From Streptomyces cynarae (GTDB taxonomy: Bacteria; Actinomycetota; Actinomycetes; Streptomycetales; Streptomycetaceae): DNA of 64,000 bases. Positions 53,677-63,329 of the stretch are shown piece by piece (position 1 is the first letter of the stretch; each line of letters starts with the position of its first letter). Both the position numbers and the translations under genes were made by a program. The notes under the pieces are model-generated. The model was not told where the DNA came from. It did not search any database and saw only the letters and a list, made by a program, of their open reading frames with translations. The DNA is taken from the NCBI RefSeq assembly GCF_025642135.1, contig NZ_CP106793.1:8276001-8340000 (forward strand). Direction: 5' to 3'.

Positions 53677-53914
53677 CGTCTCGCCCCCTGCCCTCGTACC
53701 GCATGAGGATCATCCCGCACCCGGCGCACGGCGAACCGTCCCACGCCGCCGGTGAAGTCCAGCCAATCCCCGGCTACTCCGAAGTAACTGTCTACGCGTC
53801 AGTAACTCTTGCGTCGCCTGGTGTCCATTATTGGACGTGAGCATGACGAACGAGGCCGGTGCGGAGGCGCCACCGCCGCACGGACGCGATGTGGACGCGA
53901 GGGAAGGGACGAGC

Positions 53915-54556
53915 ATGACAAGACGTGGTGCGGTGCGCCGTATCGGCGCGGTGTCGGCGGTCGTGGCGCTGGGCATCGGAGGCACGGTGACCGCCGCGGG
54001 AAGCGCCTCCGCGGCTCCCGCGGCAACCACCGTGAGCGTGGCGGCGGCGCAGGCCGCCGGTGTCGACTACGCCACCTGGCAGGCGGATGTGAAGGCGGTC
54101 ATCGACCAGGCGCTGCCGTACGTCCGGCAGCGCACCGCGACCGCGGCCGGGCAGAAGCTCGCGATCGTCTTCGACATCGACAACACCACCCTCGAGACGT
54201 ACTTCCACCCCTGGTACCAGCTGCCCACCGCGGCGGTGCAGCCGTCCCTGGAGCTCGCGAAGTACGCCAAGTCCCGAGGAGTGTCCGTCTTCTTCGTCAC
54301 CGCGCGCCCCGGAATCATCGAGGCCGAGACCAAGTGGAACCTCAAGACGGTGGGCTACCCGGTCGACGGCCTCTCCGTGCGGGATCTGCCGGACCTGTTC
54401 GACGAGGTGAGCGCGTACAAGACGAGCAAGCGCGCGGAGATCGAGGCGCAGGGCTACACGATCATCGCCAATGTCGGCAACAACGCCTCCGACCTGGTCG
54501 GCGGCCACGCCGAGCGCACGTTCAAGCTGCCCGACTACGACGGCACGTTGTCCTGA
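53915..54556 (+). CDS. Secreted HAD-family acid phosphatase (class B-like)
   Basis: 213 residues. Signal peptide 1-33 (TRRGAVRRIGAVSAVVALGIGG); mature protein with the HAD nucleophile motif IVFDIDNTTLE (Asp87, Asp89), FFVTARPG, and NVGNNASDL. It removes phosphate from small molecules outside the cell. ATG 53915 is chosen because of GAAGGGA upstream and because it gives a typical signal peptide; upstream starts at 53831/53843 would bury it. A strong hairpin follows. Confidence 0.88.
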   Translation: MTRRGAVRRIGAVSAVVALGIGGTVTAAGSASAAPAATTVSVAAAQAAGVDYATWQADVKAVIDQALPYVRQRTATAAGQKLAIVFDIDNTTLETYFHPWYQLPTAAVQPSLELAKYAKSRGVSVFFVTARPGIIEAETKWNLKTVGYPVDGLSVRDLPDLFDEVSAYKTSKRAEIEAQGYTIIANVGNNASDLVGGHAERTFKLPDYDGTLS

Positions 54557-54573
54557 CGGCACTTTCCGCGGGA

Positions 54574-54605
54574 GAGGACGCCGGTACGGCCGTACCGGCG
54601 TCCTC
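54574..54605. terminator. Strong terminator after the HAD phosphatase
   Basis: Perfect palindrome of 32 bp: 14-bp stem GAGGACGCCGGTAC / GTACCGGCGTCCTC around GGCC; 17 bp after the stop. Confidence 0.85.
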
Positions 54606-54631
54606 CTGCGTGCGGCTCCTACACTGCGCTC

Positions 54632-55018
54632 ATGCACGCGCTCCTGGATCAGCTCGGAACGGGCAAGTACCTGTTGGTCACCAGCTACCGCCGGAACGGC
54701 ACCCCGGTCGCCACCCCGGTCTGGGTGGTGCGGGACGGCGACGCGCTCGGTGTGTGGACCGCCGCGGACTCCTGGAAGGTGAAGCGCATCCGGGCCCGCT
54801 CCGACGTCCTCGTCGGCCCCTGCGACGTGCGCGGCAAGCCGACCGGCGAGCAGATCCCCGCCACCGCCGAGATCTGCGACGCGGCCGCCACCGCCCGCTA
54901 CCGGCAACTGATCGCACGCAAGTACGGCCTCGTCGGCCGCCTCACCCTTCTCGGCAGCCGGCTGCGGCGCGGCGAGAAGGGCACGGTCGGCATCCGGGTG
55001 ACGCCTGCTCAGGCGTAG
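54632..55018 (+). CDS. PPOX-class F420-dependent oxidoreductase-like protein
   Basis: 128 residues, split-barrel fold: LGTGKYLLVTSYRRNGTPVATPVWVVRDGDALGVWTAADSWKVKRIR, then VGPCDVRGKPTGEQI. Such proteins bind F420 or flavin and reduce varied substrates; the family is large in actinomycetes. No adjacent partner gene. Its 3' end overlaps a short unassigned remnant on the other strand. Confidence 0.87.
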   Translation: MHALLDQLGTGKYLLVTSYRRNGTPVATPVWVVRDGDALGVWTAADSWKVKRIRARSDVLVGPCDVRGKPTGEQIPATAEICDAAATARYRQLIARKYGLVGRLTLLGSRLRRGEKGTVGIRVTPAQA

Positions 55019-55100
55019 AACGACCCCCGCGTGCTCCACGCCGTGTCGCCGAAGACGTTCTGGTCCTCGTAGTGGACGCCGGACAGTTGCTGCTGTCTCC
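55009..55100 (-). pseudogene. Possible C-terminal gene remnant
   Basis: On the minus strand an open end reads LSGVHYEDQNVFGDTAWST then RGSFYA and stop, with coding-like composition and no start in the 90 bp before it. The family was not recognised. Could be chance. Confidence 0.25.
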
Positions 55101-55124
55101 CGCCACGCCAAGCTGTCTCCCTAT

Positions 55125-55151
55125 GTAGACACCGTCTTGGATATAAGACGG
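55125..55151. promoter_or_regulatory. Shared dyad motif, copy 1 (TSUP permease promoter)
   Basis: GTAGAC-2-CGTC, containing the perfect dyad CCGTCTT-GGATAT-AAGACGG (55132-55151). The same GTAGAC-nn-CGTC-n-AnGAC layout recurs at 56051 before the GntP gene. Likely an operator of one regulator (GntR/IclR-type is a guess). Confidence 0.55.
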
Positions 55152-55195
55152 GGTGACGGGAGTATGGGCCGCGTCGACATCGAGAGGGGGACCGT

Positions 55196-55966
55196 GTGGA
55201 CGTCGGCGCCGTTGTGCTGCTCGCGGGAGCGGGAGTCGCCTCCGGGCTCGCCGGTTCGATCGCCGGTCTGGCCTCGCTGTTCAGTTATCCCGCGCTGCTG
55301 GCCGCCGGGCTCCCGCCGGTCGCCGCCAACGTGACCAACACCGTGGCGCTGTTCTCCAACACGGTGGGCACCGCGGTCGCCTCAAGGGAGGAACTCCATG
55401 GCCAGCGCCGACGTCTCGTGCGGCTCGCCCTGCTCGCGGCTGCGGGAGGCTCGGCCGGCGCGGCCCTGCTTCTGGGCACCTCGTCCTCGGCGTTCGAGCG
55501 TGTCGTGCCGTGGTTGATCGCCCTGGGGTCCGTACTCATCCTGGCCCGCGAGCCGTTGCGCCGGCTGGTGGCGAGACATCCGTCGAGGGGCGGCGGCGTC
55601 CGCGCCAAACTGCCGTCGGCGTGCGCGGTGCTCGTGGTGGGGCTGTACGGCGGCTACTTCGGCGCTGCGGCGGGTGTCCTGATGCTGGCCGTGCTGTCGC
55701 TGTCCGCGAGTGAGCCCCTGCCCGTCACCAACGCCGTGAAGAACATCGCCACGGGTGCCGCCAACGTCGCCGCGGCCGTCGCCTACGCCTTCCTGGCCCC
55801 GGTCGACTGGACGGCCGCGACCGCGCTCGGGCTCGGCTGCCTCGTCGGCAGCCGGATGGGCCCGGTGATCGTACGGCGCCTGCCCGAGACCCCGCTGCGG
55901 ATCTCCATCGCCCTGGCGGGCCTCGGCCTGGCCTTCTCCCTCTGGCGCCAGGCAGGCGGACGGTGA
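55196..55966 (+). CDS. TSUP (TauE/SafE) family permease
   Basis: 256 residues, about 7-8 membrane spans. Two repeated halves each start with a Gly-rich motif: GVASGLAGSIAGLASLFSYP and VGLYGGYFGAAAGVLMLAVL, the TSUP signature. Family members export or import organosulfur and other small anions. GTG start. A regulatory dyad shared with the glucarate operon suggests a carbon-acid substrate. Confidence 0.87.
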   Translation: MDVGAVVLLAGAGVASGLAGSIAGLASLFSYPALLAAGLPPVAANVTNTVALFSNTVGTAVASREELHGQRRRLVRLALLAAAGGSAGAALLLGTSSSAFERVVPWLIALGSVLILAREPLRRLVARHPSRGGGVRAKLPSACAVLVVGLYGGYFGAAAGVLMLAVLSLSASEPLPVTNAVKNIATGAANVAAAVAYAFLAPVDWTAATALGLGCLVGSRMGPVIVRRLPETPLRISIALAGLGLAFSLWRQAGGR

Positions 55967-56050
55967 GTCGGATTCCATCGCCTCATCAGATTCCATCTGC
56001 GCCTACCCATTGACCTGCGGCGTCCACAACCCTAGCCTCCATCCTCATGT

Positions 56051-56075
56051 GTAGACGGCGTCCCTATATGAGGAC
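56051..56075. promoter_or_regulatory. Shared dyad motif, copy 2 (GntP promoter)
   Basis: GTAGAC-2-CGTC followed after 8 bases by AGGAC; dyad GTCC-8-GGAC. Aligned to the first copy it matches GTAGAC, CGTC and the closing A-n-GAC. 42 bp before the GntP start. Confidence 0.5.
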
Positions 56076-56116
56076 ATCGTTCAGGTAGGCGATCGCGGTT
56101 CAAGGGGAACTGACCC

Positions 56117-57454
56117 ATGCCACTTGTTGTCGTAGCGATCAGCGTGCTGATCCTGCTCTTCTTGATGACGAAGCTCAGACTCAACGGCTTCGCCGCCCTG
56201 TTGCTGGTGGCCGTGGGCGTCGCCCTCGTCCAGGGCATCCCGCTGGAGAAGATCCCCGACGTCCTCTCCGACGGCATCGGCGGGCAGATCGGCGACACCA
56301 TGCTCACCATCGGGCTCGGCGCCATGGTCGGACGGGTGATGGGGGACTCCGGCGCCGCCCAGCGGATCGCCGGAAGGCTGCTCGACGTCTGCGGCCCCCG
56401 CTGGGTCCAGGTCGCCATGGTGCTGACCGCCATGCTGATCGGCGTCACGATGTTCTACGAGGTCGCGTTCGTCATCATCGTGCCCATCGCGTTCACGCTG
56501 GTACGGGTCACGAGGGCCAACCTGCTGTGGGTCGGCCTGCCGATGTCGATCGCCCTGTCCACCATGCACAGCTTCCTGCCGCCGCACCCCGGCCCCACCG
56601 CCGTCGCCGCGACCTTCCACGCCTCGGTCGGACTGACCCTGTTCTACGGCCTGTTCATCGCCGTCCCGGTCGGCGCCCTGATCGCCCTGGTGTGGCCACG
56701 TCTTCCGTTCGTCCGGAGCATGAACCCGTCCATACCCACCGGCCTGGTCAGCGACCGTGTCTTCACCGAGGAGGAGATGCCCGGCATGGGCTGGTCCCTG
56801 TCGGTCGCCCTCCTGCCCGTGGTGCTGATCGCCGGCGCGGCGGTGACCGACCTGGCCACCTCCGCCTCCGGCCCCGTCCTGCACTTCGTCGCCTTCATCG
56901 GCTCGGCGCCCATCGCCCTGCTGCTCACCCTGTGCGTCGCGATCTGGGCGTTCGGACCGCGGATCGGCCGCAGTCTGGAGGAGGTCGGCGCCTCGTGCCG
57001 GTCGGCCGCCCAGGCGATGGCGATGATCCTGCTGGTGATCGGTGCGGGCGGGGCGTTCAAGCAGGTCCTCGTCGACGGCGGGATCTCCGACTACATCAAG
57101 CACGCCACCGACGGCTGGTCCCTGTCGCCGATCATCCTCGCCTGGCTCATCGCGGCCATCCTCCGCGTGGCCCTCGGCTCGGCGACCGTCGCCGTCGTCA
57201 CCGCGTCGGGCGTGGCCCTCCCACTGCTGGCGGGCAGCGGCGTGCACCCGGAGATGATGGTCCTCGCCGTCTCCTGTGGTTCGATCGCGTTCTCCCATGT
57301 GAACGACCCGGGCTTCTGGATGTTCAAGGAGTACTTCAACCTCTCCGTCCTCGACGCGATCAAGGCACGCACCACCTACACGACGGTCCTCGCGATCCTG
57401 GGTCTCGGCGGGGTCCTCGCCATGGAGTCGATCCTGGACGCCATCGGCGTGTGA
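56117..57454 (+). CDS. GntP-family gluconate/sugar-acid permease
   Basis: 445 residues with about 12 membrane spans. Family motifs: LIGVTMFYEVAFVIIVPIAF, STMHSFLPPHPGPTAVAATF, and near the end FSHVNDPGFWMFKEYFNLSV. Takes up gluconate or related sugar acids with protons. The gene is 53 bp before the glucarate dehydratase gene, so it should feed glucarate or galactarate to it. GGGGAA ribosome site upstream of ATG. Confidence 0.93.
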   Translation: MPLVVVAISVLILLFLMTKLRLNGFAALLLVAVGVALVQGIPLEKIPDVLSDGIGGQIGDTMLTIGLGAMVGRVMGDSGAAQRIAGRLLDVCGPRWVQVAMVLTAMLIGVTMFYEVAFVIIVPIAFTLVRVTRANLLWVGLPMSIALSTMHSFLPPHPGPTAVAATFHASVGLTLFYGLFIAVPVGALIALVWPRLPFVRSMNPSIPTGLVSDRVFTEEEMPGMGWSLSVALLPVVLIAGAAVTDLATSASGPVLHFVAFIGSAPIALLLTLCVAIWAFGPRIGRSLEEVGASCRSAAQAMAMILLVIGAGGAFKQVLVDGGISDYIKHATDGWSLSPIILAWLIAAILRVALGSATVAVVTASGVALPLLAGSGVHPEMMVLAVSCGSIAFSHVNDPGFWMFKEYFNLSVLDAIKARTTYTTVLAILGLGGVLAMESILDAIGV

Positions 57455-57507
57455 CCCGCGTCCCCCTCCCGCCGCACCACCTCCGTACCTGACCGAGGAG
57501 TCCTGTC

Positions 57508-58920
57508 ATGGGCCAGCCCACCGTCACCTCCTACTCCGTGTACCCGGTCGCCGGCCGGGACTCCATGGCGCTCAACCTCTCCGGCGCGCACGGCCCCTGG
57601 TTCACCCGCAACGTGGTCGTCATCGAGGACTCCGAGGGGCGCACCGGGCTCGGTGAGGTGCCCGGCGGGGAGCGGATCACACGGACCCTGCGCGAGGCGG
57701 AGCCGCTCGTCGTCGGCGCACGCGTCGGCGACTACAAGCGGGTCCTGCGCTCCATGGGCGAGCGGTTCGGGGACCGGGACGCGGGCGGACGCGGCGAGCA
57801 GACCTTCGACCTCCGCACCACCGTGCACGCGGTCACCGCAGTCGAGTCGGCGCTCCTCGACCTGCTCGGGCAGCATCTCGAGGTGCCTGTCGCGGCTCTG
57901 CTGGGCGACGGCAAACAGCGCGACTCCGTCCGCTTCCTCGGCTACCTCTTCTACGTCGGCGACGCCGACCGGACCGACCTGGACTACGTCCGTGAACCCG
58001 GCGCGAGGTCCGACTGGTACCGCATCCGCCACGAGGAGGCCCTCACCCCCGAGGCGATCGTCCGGCAGGCCGAGGCCACGCACGAGCTCTACGGCTTCCG
58101 CGACTTCAAGCTCAAGGGCGGTGTGCTGCCGGGCCCTGAGGAGGTCGCGGCGGTGCGCGCCCTGAAGGAGCGCTTCCCGGACGCCCGCATCACGCTCGAC
58201 CCGAACGGCTGCTGGTCGCTGCGCGAAGCCGTCGAACTGTGCCGGCCCCTCGTCGGCACCCTCGCCTACGCCGAGGACCCCTGCGGAGCCGAGGGCGGCT
58301 ACTCCGGGCGGGAGATCCTCGCCGAGTTCCGCCGGGCCACCGGGCTGCCCACCGCGACCAACATGATCGCCACCGACTGGCGTCAGCTCACCCACGCGCT
58401 GGCGCTGCAGTCCGTCTCCATTCCGCTCGCGGACCCGCACTTCTGGACCATGCAGGGGTCGGTCCGTGTCGCCCAGTTGTGCCACGACCTGGGGCTGACC
58501 TGGGGCTGCCACTCCAACAACCACTTCGACATCTCCCTGGCCATGATGGCCCACTGCGGAGCCGCCGCCCCCGGTGAGTACAACGCGCTGGACACCCACT
58601 GGATCTGGCAGGAGGGACTGGAGCGTCTGACCGTCGAGCCGCCGCGGATCACCGGCGGGGAGGTCGCCGTACCGGACACCCCCGGCCTCGGCGTCCGGCT
58701 CGACCGCGACCGGCTCCTCGCCGCCCACGAGCTCTACCTGAGCAAGGCCCTGTCGGACCGCGACGACGCCGCCGGAATGCGGTACCTCATCGAGGACTGG
58801 ACGTTCGACGCCAAGCGGCCCTGCCTGTACGACAGTAGACCCACATGGCCCGACCGGGTGGACAACGACGGTCCTGCGGACCGGGATCGAGCGGAAGGTG
58901 ATCGTCACCGTCGATCATGA
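57508..58920 (+). CDS. gudD: Glucarate dehydratase (enolase superfamily), with an altered C-terminal tail
   Basis: 470 residues. Catalytic KLKGG (Lys201-x-Lys203), metal ligands Asp231 (LDPNGCW), Glu256 (YAEDPCG) and Asn285 ([10 protein letters not shown]), and the catalytic His in [10 protein letters not shown] (His339). It turns D-glucarate into 5-keto-4-deoxy-glucarate. The last 31 residues after RPC (439) have no family likeness and are polar, and the correct ending (RPC-TVRD) is found only in the second fragment at 63903-63918. So the native 3' end was replaced at 58825. The fold is probably complete, and activity may persist. ATG with GAGGAGT upstream. Confidence 0.9.
   Translation: MGQPTVTSYSVYPVAGRDSMALNLSGAHGPWFTRNVVVIEDSEGRTGLGEVPGGERITRTLREAEPLVVGARVGDYKRVLRSMGERFGDRDAGGRGEQTFDLRTTVHAVTAVESALLDLLGQHLEVPVAALLGDGKQRDSVRFLGYLFYVGDADRTDLDYVREPGARSDWYRIRHEEALTPEAIVRQAEATHELYGFRDFKLKGGVLPGPEEVAAVRALKERFPDARITLDPNGCWSLREAVELCRPLVGTLAYAEDPCGAEGGYSGREILAEFRRATGLPTATNMIATDWRQLTHALALQSVSIPLADPHFWTMQGSVRVAQLCHDLGLTWGCHSNNHFDISLAMMAHCGAAAPGEYNALDTHWIWQEGLERLTVEPPRITGGEVAVPDTPGLGVRLDRDRLLAAHELYLSKALSDRDDAAGMRYLIEDWTFDAKRPCLYDSRPTWPDRVDNDGPADRDRAEGDRHRRS
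58588..58824. repeat. 237-bp direct repeat, copy A (3' part of gudD)
   Basis: Matches 63667-63903 with a single difference seen by eye (CAG versus CGG at the 28th-30th base region). It starts CTGGACACCC and ends CGGCCCTGC. The segment between the two copies is 4842 bp. Confidence 0.9.
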
Positions 58921-58975
58921 GGCCCGGCGGGACAGCCGGTCTCCGCCCTCGCGCATCGCGTACCGAGGTGGAGAG

Positions 58976-61900
58976 ATGTCCCGCACGGGCAGACGAGTAA
59001 GTGGCCTCCGATCGAAGGGCCGTCGGCTGCCGGGTTTTCTGGCGACCATGCTGACGGCCTGTCTGCTGCCCGGTGCAGCCGGAGCGTTGCCGCTGATTGC
59101 GGCCACGGAGGCCCACGCCGACCAGACGACGGTCTCGGTTGACAATCTCCGTACCGGCTGGGACCCGAATGAGCCCGGCCTGGCGCCCTCCCAGGTGTCC
59201 AGCTCGGACTTCGGCCAGCAGTTCTCCACCGCCGTGGACGGCCAGGTCTACGCCCAGCCGCTGGTGGTCGGAAAGACGGTCGTGGCTGCCACCGAGAACA
59301 ACAAGGTCTACGGACTGGACTCGGCCACCGGAAAGATCAACTGGACGGTCAACCTCGGTGCGCCGTGGCCGGCTTCGGCCATCGGCTGCGGTGACCTCCA
59401 ACCCAATCTCGGCGTGACGTCGACCCCCGTGTACGACGCGGCCACCAAGACCGTCTACCTCACCGCGAAGGTCAATGACGGCCCTGACACCCAGCACCCC
59501 AACTGGTACATCCATGCCCTCGACGCGGCCAGCGGCGTCGAACGCGGCGGCTGGCCGGTGAAGGTGCAGGGCGCTCCGGTCAACGACCCCAGCCACCCCT
59601 TCAACGCGTTCACCGCAGGCCAGCGCCCCGGCCTGCTCCTGATGGGCGGATCGGTGTACGCGGCGTTCGCCTCGCACTGCGACATCGGCCCCTACGTCGG
59701 CTATGTGCTCGGCGTCAACACCTCGACCCGCTCGACCACCTTGTGGGCCACCGAGGACGCCAACGCCAACGGCAAGGCCGGCATCTGGATGAGCGGCGGG
59801 GGCCTGGTCTCGGACGGGCCGGGCAGGATCCTCCTCTCCACCGGCAACGGAGTCTCCCCGGCGCCCGGCCCCGGCTCCAAGCCTCCGGGCCAACTCGCCG
59901 AGTCGGTGGTCCGACTGGGCGTCAACAGCGACGGCACGATGTCGGCCCAGGACTTCTTCAGTCCGAGCAACGCTCCGCAACTGGACCAGAACGACACCGA
60001 TCTCGGCTCCGGCGGCCCCGTGGCGCTGCCCGGTTCGCCCTTCGGCACCGGCCAGCATCCTCATCTCCTGGTCCAGATCGGCAAGGACGGCCGGCTCTTC
60101 CTCCTCGACCGGGACAACCTCGGCGGCCGTAGCCAGGGGCCGGGCGGCAGCGACGCGGTGCTCGGCAACTTCGGTCCGTACGAGGGCGTCTGGGGACACC
60201 CGGGCGTGTACGGGGGCGAGGGCGGCTATGTGTACACGATCGGCAGCCGCGGGCCGTTGCGGGCCTTCGCCTACGGTGTCACTGGCTCGGGCCTGCCCGC
60301 CCTGTCCAGCGCGGGTGCGAGCAGCGGCACGTTCGGCTACACCTCGGGCTCGCCGGTGGTGACCTCCACCGGGACGACCGCAGGCTCCGCGCTCGTGTGG
60401 GCGGTCTACACGGACGGTTCCAACGGAGCGAACGCCCAGCTGCGCGCGTACGACGCCGTGCCGGTGAACGGAACAATGAAACTGCGCTGGTCCGCCCCGA
60501 TCGGCACCGCATCGAAGTTCTCCGTGCCCGCCACCGACGGCGGACGCGTCTACGTCGGCACCCGCGACGGCCACGTGCTCGCCTTCGGCCGTCCGTCCAG
60601 CGCCGCGCTGACGGGCAACCCGGTGGACTTCGGAAAGGTGCCCGTGGGCAGCACCGCCAAGGCCACGGCGACCGTCACCGCGACCCGCGACGTGACCATC
60701 ACCGCGGTGTCCACGCCCTCGGGCAGCAGGTTCTCCGCCGCGCCCACCGGTCTGCCGCGCACGCTGCACGCGGGCGACACCTACTCGGTCCCGGTCACGT
60801 TCTCACCGACGTCGACCGGAGCGGACAGTTCGGTCCTGAACTTCACCACCAATCTGGGCACGATCGGCATCGGCCTGACCGGATACGGCACCCAATCAGG
60901 CCTCACGCCCACCCCGGCCACACTCAACTTCGACACCGTAGCCACCGGAACGTCCAAGACCCTGGGGGTGACCTTCACCAACACCGGGACCCAGCCCGAG
61001 ACGATCACGGGCACGAGCCCGCCGAACGCCCCCTTCAGTGCCACCGGCCTGCCCGCGAACGGCACCGTCGTCCAGCCTCAGCAGTCGGTCACCGTCCAGG
61101 TGAAGTACGCACCGACCGCCGCCGGTGACAACACCGGGACGCTGTCGGTCACCGGGCAGAACGGCACCGCGAAGGTCACCCTCACCGGTACGGCGGTGGT
61201 CGGCCAGGCACGGCTGACGGTGACGCCCACCTCCACCGATTTCGGCCAGGTCCCCGTCGGACAGTCCGTCACCAGGACCTTCGACATCAAGAACACCGGT
61301 AACGTCCCGCTGACCATCACCAAGGCGGCACCGCCCGCAGCTCCGTTCCACGTCAGCAACCCGGTGAGCGAAGGCCAGGTCATCGGCCCGGAGGACGTGG
61401 TGCACCAGGCCGTCACCTTCTCCCCGACGTCCATCGGCTCGGTCACCGGCACCTACCAGCTCACCTCGGACGACGGCCGGGGCCCGCAGAACGAGACGCT
61501 CACCGGTAGCGGAACCCCGGCCGGCAACGGGATCAACGTTCCGGCGCCCGGAGCCGGCGGCTGGAAGCTCAACGGATCCGCGCAGTTGTCCGGCGGCGAC
61601 CTCCAGCTCACACAGGCAACCGGCGAGCAGGCGGGCTCGGCGGTCTTCCCCGTCCCCGTGGTGACCGACGGCCTCAAGGCGACGTTCACCACTGTCATCG
61701 GCGGCGGCAGCGGCGCCGACGGCCTGACCTTCAGTCTGCTGGACCCGGCCAGGACCACCCCGAGCGCACTCGGCGCCAAGGGCGGGGGCCTGGGCTGGTC
61801 GGGACAACCCGGCGTGGCGGTCACCTTCGACACGTACAGCAACTCGGGCGACCCGTCGTCGAACTTCGTCGGCATCGCCACCGCGGGAACCGGTGACAAA

Positions 61901-62725
61901 CTCACCTACGCGGCGACCACCACCGCCGTCCCCAACCTGCGCTCCGGCACCCACGCCGTCTCCGTGTCCGTCACCGGGACCACCCTCACGGTCACCATGG
62001 ACGGCACCACGCTGCTGAAGACCGCGGTGCCCTCGCTCAGCCCCACGGCCCTGCTGGCCTTCACCGGCGGCACCGGCGGGCAGACCGACATCCACACGGT
62101 GAGGAACGTGGGCATCACCGCCGCCGCGTACGCGGTGCCGCCGCCCGGGCCCAACGGCTGGTCGTTCAACGGCTCGGCCCAGCTGTCCGGCACCGACCTG
62201 GTCCTCACCAAGGCCGTCTCGAACGCCAAGGGATCCGCCCTCCAGGCCACCCCCGTACCGGCGGCGCGACTGCGGGCCCACTTCACCGCCTCGATCGGCG
62301 GCGGCAGCGGCGCCGACGGCTTGGCCTTCCTCCTGCTCGACCCCGCCAAGACGACCCCCACGTCCCTCGGCGCGGACGGCGGCGGCCTCGGTTACGCGGG
62401 ACTGCCGGGTGTCGCCGTAACCCTGGACACCTATGCCAACGCAGGCGACCCCTCGTCCAACTTCGTCGGAGTGGCCACCGGCGGCAACGGCGACCGACTG
62501 CAGTACGCAGCCACCTCGACCGCCATCCCCTCCCTGCGGAGCGGCACCCACACGGTCGACGTGACCGTGACGACCGCCGGGCATCTGCTCGTCAGCCTGG
62601 ACGGCAAGCAGATCATCGACACCCCGGTGACCCTGCCGCAGAACGTGCGGGTCGGGTTCAGCGGAGCCACCGGTGGAGCGACGGACAATCACACGGTCCT
62701 CGGCGGCGTCAAGATCGCCTACTGA
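58976..62725 (+). CDS. Large secreted protein: PQQ-like propeller, three choice-of-anchor/ASH-type domains, two L-type-lectin-like domains
   Basis: 1249 residues. Signal peptide about 1-48 (FLATMLTACLLPGAAG). Residues about 55-540 are a beta-propeller with PQQ-like strands (DGQVYAQPLVVGKTVVAATENNKVYGLDSATG). Three immunoglobulin-like choice-of-anchor D/ASH repeats start near 541, 641 and 745 (each with DFGxVPVG or LNFDTVATG then TFxNTG). Two lectin-like copies follow at about 855-1050 and 1055-1249 (GWKLNGSAQLSGGDL / GWSFNGSAQLSGTDL; GGGSGADGL; SLGA-GGGLGY). It probably binds glycans outside the cell; no catalytic motif is seen. ATG 58976 chosen for signal peptide and GGTGGAGA. Lies wholly inside the repeat-bracketed segment. 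Confidence 0.87.
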   Translation: MSRTGRRVSGLRSKGRRLPGFLATMLTACLLPGAAGALPLIAATEAHADQTTVSVDNLRTGWDPNEPGLAPSQVSSSDFGQQFSTAVDGQVYAQPLVVGKTVVAATENNKVYGLDSATGKINWTVNLGAPWPASAIGCGDLQPNLGVTSTPVYDAATKTVYLTAKVNDGPDTQHPNWYIHALDAASGVERGGWPVKVQGAPVNDPSHPFNAFTAGQRPGLLLMGGSVYAAFASHCDIGPYVGYVLGVNTSTRSTTLWATEDANANGKAGIWMSGGGLVSDGPGRILLSTGNGVSPAPGPGSKPPGQLAESVVRLGVNSDGTMSAQDFFSPSNAPQLDQNDTDLGSGGPVALPGSPFGTGQHPHLLVQIGKDGRLFLLDRDNLGGRSQGPGGSDAVLGNFGPYEGVWGHPGVYGGEGGYVYTIGSRGPLRAFAYGVTGSGLPALSSAGASSGTFGYTSGSPVVTSTGTTAGSALVWAVYTDGSNGANAQLRAYDAVPVNGTMKLRWSAPIGTASKFSVPATDGGRVYVGTRDGHVLAFGRPSSAALTGNPVDFGKVPVGSTAKATATVTATRDVTITAVSTPSGSRFSAAPTGLPRTLHAGDTYSVPVTFSPTSTGADSSVLNFTTNLGTIGIGLTGYGTQSGLTPTPATLNFDTVATGTSKTLGVTFTNTGTQPETITGTSPPNAPFSATGLPANGTVVQPQQSVTVQVKYAPTAAGDNTGTLSVTGQNGTAKVTLTGTAVVGQARLTVTPTSTDFGQVPVGQSVTRTFDIKNTGNVPLTITKAAPPAAPFHVSNPVSEGQVIGPEDVVHQAVTFSPTSIGSVTGTYQLTSDDGRGPQNETLTGSGTPAGNGINVPAPGAGGWKLNGSAQLSGGDLQLTQATGEQAGSAVFPVPVVTDGLKATFTTVIGGGSGADGLTFSLLDPARTTPSALGAKGGGLGWSGQPGVAVTFDTYSNSGDPSSNFVGIATAGTGDKLTYAATTTAVPNLRSGTHAVSVSVTGTTLTVTMDGTTLLKTAVPSLSPTALLAFTGGTGGQTDIHTVRNVGITAAAYAVPPPGPNGWSFNGSAQLSGTDLVLTKAVSNAKGSALQATPVPAARLRAHFTASIGGGSGADGLAFLLLDPAKTTPTSLGADGGGLGYAGLPGVAVTLDTYANAGDPSSNFVGVATGGNGDRLQYAATSTAIPSLRSGTHTVDVTVTTAGHLLVSLDGKQIIDTPVTLPQNVRVGFSGATGGATDNHTVLGGVKIAY

Positions 62726-62750
62726 GGTATCGGCGGGCTAGGAGATCACC

Positions 62751-63329
62751 ATGCGCAGACGCATCACCCCCCTTCTGGTGGCGCTCGCCGCCGCGTGTTG
62801 CACCGCCGCGGCCCCAGCCCCACAGCAGCACACCGCAGCACCGGCGCCGCCGCCGCTGACCGTCATGGTCGGCGACACCGACACACTGGGACGCATCCTC
62901 ACGGACTCGGAGGGACGCACGCTCTACCGCTACGACCTCGAGCACGACGGCACCGTCGTCTGTGTCGCGTCCTGTACGGCCACCCGCAAGCCGCTGCTCA
63001 CCCGGCTCGGCACCGAACTGCGACTGCCGCCCGGCATCGCGGGAACGCTCGGCACGGTCTCCCGCCCCGACGGCGGCGACCAGGTCACGTACAACGGCTC
63101 ACCCCTCTACCTCTTCACCGGGGACGCGAAGCCGTCCGACACCAACGGGGTGACTCTCGACTGGCATGTGCTCCAGCCCCGCGACGCCCCGACCGCCCGG
63201 GCCGCCCAGACGGCTGGGGCGGCCCGCGCCGGCTCGAGGGCCGGAGGAGACCCCGGGAAGGCGTCACCGCGTTCCCGGTCTGTCAGGGCCAGGCCGCCGT
63301 CTCCACCCGCTTCCGTGCCGAGAGCTTGA
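62751..63329 (+). CDS. Secreted COG4315-type (Lipoprotein_15) repeat protein, with altered tail
   Basis: 192 residues. Lipobox-like LVALAAACC (Cys about 16-17) gives a surface lipoprotein. Two repeats of the YxYxxD type are seen: GRTLYRYDLEHDG and SPLYLFTGDAKPSDTNG, ending GVTLDWHVLQP at about 143. After this the frame runs about 50 more residues of Ala/Arg/Pro-rich text that overlaps an antisense LuxR remnant; this tail is probably not native. Function of the family is not known. ATG follows GGAGATCACC. Confidence 0.8.
   Translation: MRRRITPLLVALAAACCTAAAPAPQQHTAAPAPPPLTVMVGDTDTLGRILTDSEGRTLYRYDLEHDGTVVCVASCTATRKPLLTRLGTELRLPPGIAGTLGTVSRPDGGDQVTYNGSPLYLFTGDAKPSDTNGVTLDWHVLQPRDAPTARAAQTAGAARAGSRAGGDPGKASPRSRSVRARPPSPPASVPRA

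Noticed and set aside
53783..53836. AGTAACT direct repeats and GTCCA-TTAT-TGGAC dyad before the HAD phosphatase
   Set aside because: Short and unsupported by a neighbouring regulator; could be promoter elements, not enough to list as a feature.
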